DNA of 64,000 bases from Bimuria novae-zelandiae CBS 107.79 (GCA_010015655.1 ML976677.1:181531-245530); one strand, 5' to 3'; shown: positions 41,700 to 55,383, counted from the stretch's first letter. Program-made: numbers and translations. The notes: a model not told the origin generated them from the sequence alone.

Positions 41700-43650
41700 T
41701 TATAATATGGTGTCACGGTAACCTCCTAGGCAAACTAATAGTCTAGACATACTATTAATAATAGTACGTTGGTATATATGCTTCTGCCTCTAAACTTATA
41801 CTTTAAAAACTAAAGGTCTAATAGCCTTAGCCCTAAAGGTCTAATAGCCCAGACCCTAAAGCTTACTTCTAATTAGTTAGACACGATACTAGCCATCTAG
41901 GTACTAGCACTTAGACTAAGCGAGATAAATAGATCTACGCTAGATAGGGGGGAGAAGACCTTTTCTCCTTATCCAATGTCTTATACCTATACGTAGATAC
42001 CAACGAAGCACAATCAACCCAGTTCTCTAAGCTAGGCTCCCTCTACTCGTTGCTCTCGTGATATAGGGGGAGTAAAGTGCCTTGCCTATAAATAACGCTA
42101 TAGTATTAGGGACTACTATTATATTACTCTAAATAAAACTATAAGTAAGCTTATTAATTTTAAGTGTAATAATAATAATAATATAATGTTTTAAAAGCTA
42201 TTTATAAATAGAGAAAAATCTAATTATGAACGCTAATTCTTAAATAATTATATTCTTTAATACCTAAAATCCCTAATAAGGAACTAAAAGGGAAAAGAAT
42301 ATTAAAAGTTAACGCCGCGTTTATCTCAGCGTCTATTAGAATAGAAATTAATAAATACCTATTAAAGTAGTTATTTATCCTTAACTTAGGATTAACCTAC
42401 TATATTATAAATAATTTTAACTATATCTACAACTTCCGTCCTCCTATTCCTAGAGACTACATATAGGCTAGGAATACAAAGATATAGATAAAAGGATACG
42501 ACTCTATTAACCTAACCCTAAAAAGTTAGTCTAGGATAACTAAACTAATCTTATATAATATAACTATCTGCCCTAACCTACTATATAGTTTAGTCTTATT
42601 TTAACTTTTAAGGTAAAGAGAAAACTAGTAAGATACGTAAATATATCTAACTACTCTAAAAGGACTAGATAATATAATTATTAGGACTCTTACTAAGACC
42701 TATAGCTAGTGAGTACTCAAGTATAAACCACTACTACCTACCTCATATTATGTACGCAAGATTATCTCGTAAATAAAGAGAGTACTATAGGAAGCGTTAG
42801 CCATACTATGGCATAAGAGACTAGAACACCGTAGACTAGTAGTAATTAAGCACCTAGTGTAGTAAGCTAAGGGGATACGCGTAAAAGGGATTAAGATAGT
42901 TAAATATAGCTCTTATAGTATAGTAAAATTAAAATAATAAATTAGGCGCACACTACAAATTAACATTAAAAGACCTAAAGAAAGACTAACTACTAATTTC
43001 TATATATATAAAATTTAAGGACTTACTAAAGAAAAGAGCTAAATATTAATTACTATTAAATATCTTAGATTATAATAGGACTTCTACTTTATAGATAATA
43101 GAATAGTAAAATTAATTACTAAGATGTTTTTAACCTTCTTACTTTTTCTTAAAAATTACTATAACATAATAGTTAAGACTATTAAGGTAGATAATAAAAT
43201 TACTATAGTGAAACTAAAAGTACAACGTTAGTTAGTAACCAAAAAAATTATTATTAAGCGCTTAGCCCTGCATACCTAATCTTAGAATAAAGGTATTAAA
43301 CGCTTAAGAGGTGTAAATAAAAAGAAATTACGCGTAGTATAGCTTAACGTAAACCTATCTTAGGAACTATAGCCTAAAGTTATAAGGGCTATAGTATATC
43401 TCTATAACTAAACACTAAATTACGCAAAAAAAAAACGCTATATAAGATATTCATTATATAAGTTGCGTTTAGTAATAGGATTATAGCTTTACTATAAAAA
43501 CCTAATCTCGTCTACCTAAAGGCGTATAGCTATGAAACCTTCGCGATAACTTACGGGATTAAATAGTTATAATAAATATTAATAATAATTAGGACCCGTA
43601 AGGAGTCTAGAAGAAAATTAATAAAATAAAAAAAATCTCTTTTAAAATAA
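41700..43650 (+). mobile_element. Ty1/copia protease-integrase fragment
   Basis: Near 42350-42500 the frame reads LILDSGSTYHIINDF and NFRPPIPRDYI, a copia aspartic protease (D-S/T-G followed by H). Near 42800 LWHKRLEHRRLVVIKHLV is the GAG-pre-integrase motif (LWH.RLGH). Near 42960-43300 is the integrase core start (RPKERLTIDFYIY-like). No copia reverse transcriptase follows, so the fragment is partial. At 41810-41849 a 17-bp unit (CTAAAGGTCTAATAGCC) is repeated at a 23-base interval in a GC-richer, LTR-like stretch. All is RIP-mutated. Confidence 0.55.
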
Positions 43651-43849
43651 ATTATAGCTACTAAAGTTTTCTACTAAGTGCGAAACGCTAGACGAGATAG
43701 ATTAAGAACCTACCTAAGCTAACCCTAAAAGGATATCTAGCTAATAAATCCAAGATAGAAGTTACTAAGCAATAAATAGAGCTATAGGACACAGGTCTAG
43801 TAATACTTAAAAACGAGCTATATAGGTATCACGCGAGGTAATAAAAATC

Positions 43850-46800
43850 TGTAAAAGGAATAGTTCCTATTTTTATTATAGAAATACAGGATACCGCGTA
43901 AAGTAGTGTAAACTTTTACCTATAATAAAGCTAGCACAAGTTCGTACTACTACACTTATTATAAAGAAATCTTTTAATAAAGAGTTTAATATAGCTTTTA
44001 TTAATTTAAAAAACTAGATCCTTTTAGTAATAGTCACAACTAAAAGGTAAAAGTAAGAAAAAGGCAAAAGATAAGTTTTAATAACTGTTAAAGGCTATAG
44101 CTAAACTTAACAGTAGTAATAGTATACGCGCTTATTAACAATATTATATTTATATTAATAATAATTAACTTAGGTTATTTAACCTTAAATTTATATTGAA
44201 AAAAACTTTAATAAAAGCCTACCTACAGCGCAAGAACCTTCCTTATCTATAAGAGGTTATTAGTATTAGAGGCATGCGACTCTTCATACGCGAAGCAGTC
44301 TAATTAAAAATAAATATTAATAAATATATAAAACTAATATAGTTATATATTATACTTAATAATAACTTGTACGATCTAATTCTTAACCTAACCTAAATTA
44401 AAAAAAATAAGGTTAAACTAGCCTTGGCAAAGAAATTAATTTAGATTAGAAGTTTAGGCACTCGTATTCATAATTAAGAAAGTAAAAAACTATTAATAAA
44501 GCCCTAAAGGGTATTAGCTATAGCATTTATAGTCCTAAATTAGCGTAATTAACGCCTAGGAAATAGGGCTAAGGTATTTTTTATATTAATAAAAATATAT
44601 AGAAGGCGTTAACTAGCAAGCTAAAGGTAAACCTATAAAAGTTCCTACCTAAAGCTTTTAAGGACTTATAGCGTATATTTTATAGGGAACAAGCTAACAA
44701 GCTCCCCCCACACTATAGGTCTAGAGTAGATCTTTTTATTCCTTTTTTAGAAAAAGATAAAAAGACCCTAGAGATCGCCTATAACCCTTTATTTAATATA
44801 TCTCGTGACGAGTTGCTGGTCCTTTAGGAAAAGCTTACTAAATACTTAAATAAAGGCTTTATTTAGGTAAGTAAGTCTAGTACTATCGCCTTAGTATTAT
44901 TTATTAAAAAACCTAGTAGAGAACTATGCTTTTACGTTAATTATTAAGCCTTAAACGCTATCTTGAAAATAGACTAGTACCTTTTACTATTAATTAGTAA
45001 GATCCTTTAGCTCCTCGCGAAGGCTAAATAATTTAGTAAACTTAACGTAATTTAAACTTTCTATAAGCTTTAAATAATAAAAGGCGAGGAATAAAAGACA
45101 GCGTTTAGAACATAATTTAGTCTTTATAAGTAGCTAGTAGTTCCTTTTAGCGTAGCTAACGCGTCGAATACGTTCTAGTAATATATTAACTAAGTACTAA
45201 AGGAGTACCTTAATAACTACTATTTAATATATATAGATAATATTCTTATCTTCTCTAGTAGCAGCTCAAAAGACTATAGAGAGAAAGTACGTACTATATT
45301 CTAGAAGTTAAGCGCTGCAGGACTGTATTTAGATATTAAAAAATCTAAGTTTTATATTAAAAAGACTACGTACCTTAAACTTATGATAGATGTTAACAAG
45401 GGTGTAAGCATAGACCTGAAAAGGTCTAAATAACCTAGGAATAAGAGCTATTAACTTTAGTAAAAAAAGTTTAGAGCTTTATAAGCTTTATAAACTTTTA
45501 TAAAAATTTATATAAAACTTCTCTAGCATAGTAAGCCCCCTTATAAAACTTGCTAGTAAAGGAGTAAAATTTATTTAGGAATAAAAGTAATAGTACGTAT
45601 TTAATTTTCTAAAAATAGTATTTTATATAGATTCCACGCTAGCCTACTTTAATCTTAAATAGAAATTAGTACTAAAAGTAGACACCTTTAGCAAGTTATT
45701 TAGAAAATACTTTTTCTAGTACAATAATAATAGAGTTCTACGCCTAGTAGCTTACTTCTTCGTAAAGAATAGCCAAATAGAATATAACTACGCTATCTAC
45801 AACAAAAAGATACTTATAGTTATTAAATACGTAGATAAATAAGACTATATATATTAAGTAGTAAAGCACCTTACGGTCTATACTAATTATAAAAACCTTA
45901 CATATTTAGCTACTAAATAAAGATTAGATAAACGACACGTTTAGTAGGCAAATACACTTAGCTATATTAATATAATATTTATATATAGACTAGGATTAGT
46001 AAACTCTAGGACGAATACCCTTTCTTAAAGGAACTAAAATTTACTAAAAAATAATAATTATTATAAATTATAGTTAAGGTACTTTATACTTTTTTTAAGA
46101 GACTACTAAAAAAAAAATAGCCTAAAGTTATTTAATACCTAAACACTTACTACTATAAAGGAACTTAACTATACTTAAATAGATAAAGACCTAGTGCTTA
46201 CTTACTTAACACGTCCTAAACTACCTATATTAACCCTTAAAGAAGGCGATAATCCTACTAAGCGACGTAAACTAGACTTTAATATTATATAATAAAAGGT
46301 AGAATACAATAATAATAGCGCATATAGTAAGATAAAGGTCTATATTAAGAATAGGCTTAGGAAGTTTAAACCTAGGTAGAAGTTATCTATTGATATTTTA
46401 GAATATAGTATAGATAACTAAGGGTACGTATACTATAGGTTAAGATAATAAGTACTAAAATTAGAAATTTTATGAATAAAACTAATAGTAGTCGCGCATA
46501 GTTTCCTAGCTTTAAAATATTTAAAATAAAAAAATACTTATAAGATCCTTACTTAAGAATCCTTCTTCTTAAGGATATCTAACTAAGTAAGGTAGTATAT
46601 TAAGAACTATAATATCTATAAAAGAACTAAACTATAAAAGGAAGTAAAATAGGGCCTGTTAAAGCTCTTATTACTACCTAAATAAGGATAGAAGAATATT
46701 ATGATAGACTTTATTACTACTCTACCCAAGAGCGATAGCTATACGAATATTATAATAATTATAAATAAACTTAATAAGGATCCTAAGTGTATTAGACTCT

Positions 46801-47750
46801 TAAATTTTAATATACCTATAGTTGTAATAGTATTCTTTTAATACTAAGTAGTAGACTACTTTTTCCCTTCCTCTATTATATTAAACCGCGGGGACAGTTC
46901 GTGAGCGAATTTTAGACTACACTTTATAAATAAGCAGGCATTAACCAATGACTATCTATAGTAATATATCTATAGATAGATAGACAAATAAAATAAATAA
47001 ACTCTATCCTTAAAGCCTACCTCTAGATATATTATAACTAATAATAAAATAATTAGATAAAGTAGCTTCTTATAGCTTAAATAGCTATTAAAGTACGAAA
47101 AGTTATATTAATAGGAGTTAGCCTATTTTTCCCATCCAATAGCTAGAATATTAAACTAGTTAAAAACTTTAGGGTATGGAGAGTAGCCTTAGAGTTTAGA
47201 ACTAATATAAAAAAGGCCGCAAAAGCAATAGTAAAGAAGTTTAAAAGGGGTTTTAACTTTACTTTAGCAAAAATATTAATAGCCTAATAAAAACAAAAGT
47301 GCCTCACGAACTATTAATATAAAAATATTTTAATTTTAAGAAAAGGAGATAAGGTGTAGCTAAAGTATAAAAATTACCTCTAAAAGTAATATGTAAGTAA
47401 GAAGCTTAACTAGAAGTAAGGAAGTTTACTATAAAAAAGGTAATAAACTCTTATATAGTAGAACTAAATATCCCGCTAAACATGCACCTAAGATTCTACG
47501 TAGATAGGCTAAAGTTAGTCTTATTAAACCCTCTTCTTAGCGAAATTACTAATAACGCTCAGCCCAAAGCAATTATAATAAAGAGGAAAAAAGAAGTATA
47601 ATATAGTTAATATATAAAAAAAAACGCTAATCCTATAAAGGCAAAAAAGTAAAATACTTAGTATAATAAGAAAACTACTTTTAAAGAATTTAAGAACCTT
47701 GTAAGAACCTTAACGAAGCTATTACGTTAAACTATTAATAGAAGTTTACT
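43850..47750 (+). mobile_element. Ty3/gypsy pol region, RIP-mutated
   Basis: The order is that of Ty3/gypsy pol. Protease-linker near 44350-44450 (DLILNLTQIKKNKVKLALAKK). Reverse transcriptase at 44750-45420 (ELLVLQEKLTKYLNKGFIQVSKS, LFIKKPSRELRFYVNYQALN, KLNVIQTFYKLQI, TAFRTQFSLYKQLVVPFSVAN, YLIYIDNILIFS; the polymerase YxDD is seen as YIDN). RNase H at 45600-46050 (YNYAIYNKKILIVIKYV, LTVYTNYKNLTYLATKQRLDKRHVQQA). Integrase at about 46560-46920 (MIDFITTLPKSDSYTNIIIIINKLNKDPKCI). A decayed chromodomain-like end lies near 47500-47700. Dozens of TAA/TAG fall at Gln and Trp positions. Confidence 0.75.
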
Positions 47751-50420
47751 AAGCTATATTAAAATTATAATAAACAACTTTTCACAGGATTCTATTGCGA
47801 TATCCCTTAAATTAGCTTTTATTAGAACCTAAAGGAGGCTCTATAATGCCTATCTTACTAAGTTAGGAAACATAGCTAGATAAAGGTGTCTAAGATAAGG
47901 GCAGGAACAATATTATTAAAAAATAAAATTAAGTATTAAGGAAAGAAGTTAAAAAGGAATTATAAAAAAGTAACTTAAAGAATTCTTAGAACTACTAGAG
48001 ATAATAAGGGAACTAAATAATTCTTATAATAGTAAGGGATAACCCTTATAAAAGAGAGGAGCCTTAGAAGCAAACTAAAAATAAGAAAAAGAAAAGAACT
48101 AGATAAAAGAGATATTATTATCTACTAAAGAAATAGTAAAACTCTTTTTAATAACGTCTAGGTCTTCTTCTCCGCCCTTTACTATACTATTAGAGTTAAA
48201 GAAGCTATTATCCTTCTTATTTAAGCACTTCTTAATTATAATAGCCTAAAGCTACTAGCGTAAGCCCTAGTAAGCTTAAGTAGATATATTAGCTCTTGCG
48301 AGGACATTATTTATTACCTAAAGACTATTTATTATAATGTCCTTATTCACCACTATAAACTTACTAGAAAGCTACACGATGTTAGTTTTAAAATATAGCT
48401 TTAGTATTTAAAAGGAACTTATAAATGAGTTCTTATACTTTTAATAAAATATTTTAAAGTTAGTAGCATAAACTTAAAGAAGGTTAAAAATCTTTTTAAC
48501 TATAATAGTAATACGCTCTAAGAGCTAAATAGCCTTAAAAAATAATAGGGCCTAAAGTAGTAGTAGTCTTACTCTTAAAAGAGGTATAGTAATTAATAAT
48601 AGTAACTTTATAAGCAGAATGAAACGCGTTAAAGTTAATAAGGAAGGCCTTTTACTCTTAGCTACTCTTTAAAATCTTATTTATAAAATAGCTTATACTA
48701 ATAATTATAATATTAGCGAACTCTTCGCGGCTAATTTATTAAAGGTACGCTAAATTTAAGTAAGGGAAGAAGTTAGTAAAGCACACCCTAAAGCTATCTA
48801 AAATAAGTTAGACTAAAGTATACTTATCTAGTATAGCTAATAAGGTTATAGGTATAGTACTCCTCGCAGGACACTATCTTGCCTACTAGCACCTACTAAT
48901 AGACGCGTTTATAAGTAACGTAATTAATATATTAGCGCTTAATTATCGTGCGTAGTAAGATTAGGCCTTAAAGCTAAGCTTATTAAGTTAGTAAGTGCGC
49001 ATACCTAGGCTAATAAAAAACTAAAAAGAAGGTTAGAAAAGTAAAGAGGTAAGTTAAAAAGTAAAAAAAAAGTAAAAAGAGTATAAAAAAAAGTCTAGAA
49101 CTTATTTTGCGAGTTTTAACAAACTAAACTTTTTAGTAAGCTAGCTAAGGAAAATTACGCTAGCGTTAAAAATAATAACTTTATTTTTAAAAAGTTTAGT
49201 CTTCTTAAGTTAGTAGTTAAGTAACTATAATAAGAATAAGACTTTCTTTATTTTATTATTAAAATTAATAGTACGCCTTTAATGCTTAAAAGTCTTTATT
49301 ACATAATTAATACGTGAAGGACTAGCTATCTTAATAAAATAAGGAGAGGAATTAGATTATAACGTTAAAAAAACTAGACTAAAAGCAAGACGTTATAGCG
49401 CATAAAATTAAAATAATAAAAAAGAAAGTATAAAAAAGTAAAGTTTAGAAGCTAGATAAGAAGTAAACGTACTAGCGCGAATATACTACTATAGTAACTA
49501 TTTATAGCAAGAATATAAAATTAGACACGTGAAAATAAAACTAGTTAAAGGTTTATAATAGTAAAAGAATCGCAAGTAGATAATAAAATAATTATAAAGC
49601 TATATAGTAAGATAAGACGTAGAGATTTTTCTCTACCCTTAGTAAAAGAAAGGGAGGTATATAATAGGCTATACCTAGTTATTACTTTAAATTCTTAACC
49701 CTTAGTTATACGCGCCTTAAATATATAAGTTTAACGCCTAAAGCTTAACTTTAGACTCTCTATTAAATTTATAAGTATTCTTTTAGCACCTTTAGCTCCT
49801 TGAACACCTAGTCCCTTACAATTTCTTATAACGCTATTAGCTACTCTCTAGCTTATTAAGGCTAGCTAACGTGCGTATCTATTAACCTCTCTAAAAGGGA
49901 TAGCTTAGCAGCTAAAGGTGATAGCAAGTAGACTTTTAAAATAGTAATAGTTATTTAGGCGGATTATATAACTATAGGTATATAGGATAGGATACATAGC
50001 GACTATATAAGGTAGTAGTATAAGTAGTAGTTTAGAGGCTAATTACTAGCGCGTCTTGCAAAACGCACACACGTTTTTTAACGCTATATGTTATACCTAA
50101 AGTAACATGTTAGTAATAATCTAAATAGATAAAGGTATATAATTTTATAAGCGCTATACATTTAATTACTTATAATTATAATTAGAATAAGGATAATTAC
50201 TTTATTAATAATAAAGTGCTAGTATTACCTACCTACTAACGCATCTTACTAATAATTAGTAATTAAACTTTTTTAAACGCTTTATAAAGAAGTTACCTTT
50301 TTATTACCTAATTCTCTTTAATTAGCATAGAAAACCTTAGAAAGACCCCTGCCCTATAATTAGCTTAGAAACTTATAGAAAGTTTAAGGCTAGCGCTAGA
50401 GGCGTTAGCCGCTTGGCGTA
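47750..50420. other. AT-rich repeat sequence, unassigned
   Basis: Continuation of RIP block 2 with no domain I can read in six frames. The stretch near 49660-49700 (TGTATAATAGGCTATACC) could be an LTR start of the gypsy element. No gene is seen. Confidence 0.5.
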
Positions 50421-51324
50421 CTCATTTGTGGAGCGTCTGATTTATGAGATAAGCGAAACACAATACAGCTATTCGATCCGATGTGGTGAGGCGGGGAAAG
50501 CTGATATCTCAGACCACGGGTGCATACGCTTGCTGTAGTCATTCATCGGTGCGCGTCCCAGTCCAGAGTCTAGAACGCTCCTTTTTCTTTCGGAGGCCAG
50601 AAAACCATTCTATTCACCTCAAACGCAAGGCGCTCACCACGTGAGCGCAGCGGTAAGCGCGTCAAGGTCTGGGGCAGTCCAGAACTCATTTGTATAACAA
50701 GGTGAGGGCTACGACTGCGTGAACAGGCACAGAAAGCTACGTTGATGGCCGGCAGTGCCGACAAATCGGGGTATGATTGTTGTTACGATGCTATGTACGT
50801 GTGCTTTGACCTAGTAAGCAAAGAAGATGAGAGGCGTAGCTAGTCTATTGCTGTGTCTCCGATATCAGCATGACCATCGTGACAACGCCACTTTCGGTGA
50901 GTGGAAGTTGCATACGTGGCTAAGCGGACCGAATGTTGGATGCAGTAGCAGAGTTCCCAAAACCAGAGATGTGTATTTGAAATAAGAACATTCCAATTGA
51001 ATCACTAGCCCGTGGAAATGCATGTGCGAGCTTGGAACAAGGGCTTGCGGCACGTTAAGATGAACGGTTGACCGAACAGTCCTGCTCTCGTGACGGATGC
51101 AATACTGCAACTGCATAGAGGAAGTCGGGACGAGGTGTGCGTCTGCACTGGACTGATCACGTCGTGGGTGCAGAGTTGGTCTGCAGAGTCTCCATATGGA
51201 TCGTACCTGGTCGGCTCTGCCATAGAGCTAATATTGCATGATACGAAGAGTGCCAAAAAGAATTAAGAAAAACCAAGATTCCGCACTCTAGTAAGCGCGG
51301 GGGTATATATGCCGTTGTGGGGAT
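50421..51324. other. intergenic, GC-normal
   Basis: About 900 bases between RIP block 2 and the HMG gene's 3' end. Open frames here have no coding character. Confidence 0.45.
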
Positions 51325-53086
51325 TCAAGGATATCCCGATGTATCCATTTCTTCGTCATCTGCGTCTGCGCTGGCATCTGCAACTCTAGCAAGTTCTCCA
51401 GCTCTTAACAACGCAGCTAGCGACGAGTTTGTTCTGTAATCCATCGTGTGCGGAGGTGCTTTGGATGGCGGTTGTGCTGATGGGCGGTCGAGAGGCGATG
51501 GCAAGGGTGCTATGCTACTAAGCACAGGTGCTGGAAGCATTCGGGTTGATTTTGAAGCATCAATAGGCGGAAGGGCTGGTCCAGTGTAACCAATGGTGTA
51601 GCCGCCTTGACCACTGTCAGACGATAACGTGGTGTCCTCGTGAGACAAAGGCGGAAGTCGATGTATTTCTCGGTTCGTTCGCCGCGATGTGAGATCCATT
51701 GGTGCCTGGTAGTGCGAGCCGTAGGAGGGCGGTGTACTTGATGGAGGGTAGGAAGTTCCATGGCTGTATGAAGATGAGTACTGCATATTCACATCGTTCT
51801 GTTCTCGGGCATCTCTGGCCATCGCGCTAGAAGTCGATTCGTACGAGTTCTCTTTCTGGAGGGTCGCCGATCGCGGCGATGCGGAGAGCGGAGAGTAGTG
51901 GTCGCCCATACGGGGCGAATTAAAGCCAGAACGGCTGTGCACGGCAGGCGAGGTGGACTTTGAAGGATGTGATGGTCCAGATGGTAACCGTGCGGGGCCT
52001 ATAGGGGGACTCGATTCGGTCCGATTGTAGCTGCTGTACAAGTCCGACTGTGCTGAGCTGATCCGGCGTCCGGGTCCACGTTCAGCCTGATCATGACTGC
52101 TGCTTCGAGTGGACGCATTTATATCTGCCTCCACTTTCGAACGCTTGCCTTCTGCCTCTGTCACTAGGAGTTACGATTGGGCAAAGTATGGGATGTGAAT
52201 GCTTACCCTTTAGTGGAGCGGCATGCTTTGCCTTGAACTCTTCGAGATACTTCTGATAAGACTCATATTCGGGCGTCTTCTTGTACTCTGCCAGTTCAGC
52301 ATAATACTTCTCTTTCGCGGAGCTAGCCTGGCGTTCGCATGCTTCTCTTGCTTCGGCAGGCAGGACCTGCCACCGTTCGCCAACGACCTTGGCAATTTCG
52401 GTGAAGGATAGCTCCTGCCCCTTTAATGTCTCCCTGACTTCTACATACGATCAACAAGATGGCGTGGAAATGAATGGAGCACAGCTTACGATTCGAGAAG
52501 ATGACATAAGCCGACGGAGGACGCTCCGGCGCATATTCATCTGGCTAAACATAGTTAGAAGGGAACAAGGATAGTCGTGCCAGACTGCAACACAAAGGGT
52601 TGCGACGGCGTGGGGATACTGACTTTGGGATGCCGCCTGTATTTCCTCTTGGCGCTAGGAGGTGCTCCTGTTGTGAATGCTTCACCCTGCTTGGCTTTGG
52701 CCTCTGTCGCCGAGTCGTCGCCGCTGCGATATGAGCCGTCAACGCTGCCTGCTGTTCCCAGTGCAATGGGCAATGGGCGGCCTGAGATCTGCCCTCGTGA
52801 TTCGGCGATTGCCCTTTGAAGTTTCTGCCTGTTGTCAGGACGTGTTTAGTTTCAGCATCACGGTCAGTGGAGAAACATACTCTTCGATGTCCAAGTTTCA
52901 CGTTGAGAGAACCACTGCTTCAAGTCAAAATACCATCATTGGCGCACAGCTTGTGAGAGGCGCAACCTACAGGTCGGACTCGGTTATGTCGAGAACGGTT
53001 TCCCAAGTGTCGAAACCCTCGGACACGAATGCCTCCAGGTATTGGGACAGACCCAATCGCGTCAGCCGCTCACCCAGGTCGCTCAT
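51325..53086 (-). CDS. SAM-domain plus HMG-box DNA-binding protein
   Basis: Six exons on the minus strand: 53086-52971, 52914-52881, 52824-52624, 52544-52490, 52440-52207 and 52163-51325, giving 492 residues. All five introns (43-79 nt) have GT donors and AG acceptors and every joint keeps frame. Residues about 4-60 form a SAM domain (RLTRLGLSQYLEAFVSEGFD, LDITESDL, LNVKLGHRRKLQRAI). Residues about 118-195 are an HMG box preceded by a basic stretch (KRKYRRHPK, then PERPPSAYVIFSNQVR, LSFTEIAKVVGERW, AKEKYYAELAEYKKTPEYE). The remaining 290 residues are Ser/Pro rich and disordered, with an acidic end (DASADADDEEMDTS). HMG boxes bend DNA in the minor groove and the SAM domain mediates protein contacts, so this is most likely a nuclear transcription regulator. 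The regulated genes are unknown. Confidence 0.93.
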
Positions 53087-55383
53087 GTAGGGAGAATCTC
53101 TCCGCTGTGTCGCAGCGGAGTAATGGTGGTGGTGTCGTTCGTGCTACGAGCACAGAGTAGTACGTAGGGTAGTACGCGTATGGTATGGGAGACGATGCGA
53201 CCAGTTTAGTTGGGTTGAGGGCCGAAATAGGAATTTGGTTAAGGGCCTGGTAGTACAAGCCACGGGTGGCGACGTCTACGTATATCAGACGTTGGCCCGC
53301 GCCGTGGAGCGGACGCAGGAGTATGCAGAGCGAGGCGAACTAGGAAATACAGCTCTTGGTAGATCGGATCGGAATTTTCTGATTGGTCCGGAGCGGCAAC
53401 CAGTGGGCCAGTGGCGACTCTAGACGAGATATGAAAAATGGGTTGGTGTTTAAGTGTTGCAGGGCGCAAAGCGCAAGAAGGGTAAGCAAAGTGGGTAGTT
53501 GTTCAGCTCTCGTCCATGAGGAGCGGTAGCATGCAACGTGGATATGGGGTAGGTGGGTCCTGGACCGGCCTGATCAAGCCTGTCTAATAATGTTACGGTT
53601 CGGCAGCCGGGCGCAATAACGGTGCTTTCACAGGAACTGTGCTGAGAGGGAACCGAGAGATCCTAACGCAGGTACGACCATGCAGCGGCCAGTGGGGTTC
53701 AGGATGGGGCTGCACGGCATTGGGCGCGTCCACGGCGGGGATGCACAGCGGATGGTGGTGGACCATAGGCTCACACAGTGCACACGAGGTAAAAAAGGCG
53801 GACGGAAGACCTGAACGGCAGCCCAGTGGAAATCCTGGAAGCGGGAAAAGGCCTAAAAGCGACGGCGTGGAGCGGTCATGGCAGGCGGTGCGTGGTGTGA
53901 GGTCAGGTCTGCGAGGGGTGTGAGAGCATGGTGGGAGGAGAAGCGCGGATTTTGCGTTGGGGTGGAAATTTTGGCGGCAGCAGAGAGGTCAGGACTCAGG
54001 GATCTTTCAGTCGGCGAAGCTTTTCGAGGAACTGGCAGCACACGGCGCGCGGTCAGAGGCGGAAAAGCGCAAATGCGCCGTTCTGATGAGTGGCCGGCGA
54101 GAGGCCTGGAGAGCTAGCTAGCGCTGTGGATCGGGACATGAGGACGGGATCGGTCGCAGGCACGTAGCGCGCTGCAGGGCCTAGCCAACAGCGCGATTCG
54201 GGAATGGCTGCACATCGTACCTTTGCGGAATGTTTTGCCAGATGGCGAGCAAAACGGCAGGCCCTCCGCCAAAGGTGTAAATTACGCATGCAATAGCGGA
54301 ATTCGTGTAGAATAGAGTCACGGCGATGGCGCTGGAAGGTCGCGAGAGCCAATTCACCAGCGGCACTGCTCTCCAGCAGAACCCTTCCAAAAGCTAGCCA
54401 GCGCAGCAGACAATCACCTCATTGAAATTTTGTCTTATTGAAATTCATTTCATTCCTCCACCGTGATTTGGGATGTCTTCATGCGGGCAGCACGCGAGCC
54501 AGTCCCCAGAAACTCGCACCCAGCATCTGCATCGCATACGGCGAAGCATTGTTGTGTTATGCAGCTGATCGATGCTGATCGCAGAATGCCGCCGAGCCGT
54601 GCAGGGGGTGGAAGGTCTGGGCACGTCTGCTTCCGCGGCTGATGCTGCGACGGCCAATCGCACCCAGGCGGAGCGGAGAGCCTGCTAGTACGGAACCTGA
54701 GTGGCTAGTGTGCTGTTATCAGATGTGCAGCGCAGATCCAGGGCGCGCTCCAGAAGGATCTCAAATCTTCGATGCAACGGTATGGCATTCTCAAAAATCG
54801 CCTGGAGTGCTTAGACATCACGATGCGCGTCCAGGCGCGAATGCAAAATCTTGTCACTCCATCGGCAGCCCTTACAAAACCATGATGTATGTTGAACGCA
54901 GTCGGAACGTCATCGCGCCGGGGCCTACTGGATACCATTCGCTGTGCCGCCGTCAACGACGACCTAATATTAGAGGTAGACTCGTGATGCCCAACTGTCG
55001 CGGATCCGAGTATCGATGATCGGATAGCAGTCACATTAGTTGGAGCGGACCCAGATGTCGGTCATGTGACCGTCCACGCAGATCTTCTCAGTATTGGTGG
55101 TGTCCCACAAAGCAGTGCCCGCTACTTGGTGCTTCCTGCTGCAAGGCTACCGTAAGGTGCATCTACCAAGCCACGGCCATTCCGATTCAATCGAGTAACA
55201 TGCGGGTAGGCCCAGGCCATGAAACAAACCGACCCGTTTCTGATATCTTCCCTATGAACCGGCCGCTCAAATCCATATCGCCCTTATGCAGGGACCGTCT
55301 ATAAAGCATGCATGTGGCTGCATATGAGGAATTCCAGAGCTCCCAGAGGACGGCACACTTCTCCATTCGTCCTCAGTTGACGC
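53087..55383. other. long intergenic region, no gene established
   Basis: About 2.3 kb of GC-normal, non-repetitive sequence between the divergently placed 5' end of the HMG gene and the 3' end of LSM5. It should hold the HMG promoter. A purine-rich, G-rich tract spans about 53640-54110. A protein-like frame at about 54955-55160 (DDLILEVDS, stop, then DDRIAVTLVGADPDVGHVTVHADL) may be a remnant but is too short to name. No RNA gene is recognised. Confidence 0.45.

Larger units (their letters stand above)
35490..50420. mobile_element. RIP-mutated AT-rich block 2 (nested retro- and DNA transposons)
   Basis: Fifteen kilobases of AT-rich, stop-rich sequence without any intact gene. Recognisable remnants are a Tc1-like transposase with an inserted solo LTR, Ty3/gypsy gag, a Fot1-like transposase, a Ty1/copia protease-integrase and Ty3/gypsy pol (listed separately). 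GC-normal islets occur at 35950-36401 and about 41880-42070. Edges are sharp on both sides. Confidence 0.92.

Noticed and set aside
50570..51256. Minus-strand open frames of 64-83 codons before the HMG gene
   Set aside because: No signal, motif or good start; they look like 3' flank sequence.
54642..55034. Open frames on both strands of 109-125 codons
   Set aside because: Basic, mixed composition without any motif; a short protein-like run near 54955-55160 is in another frame and interrupted.
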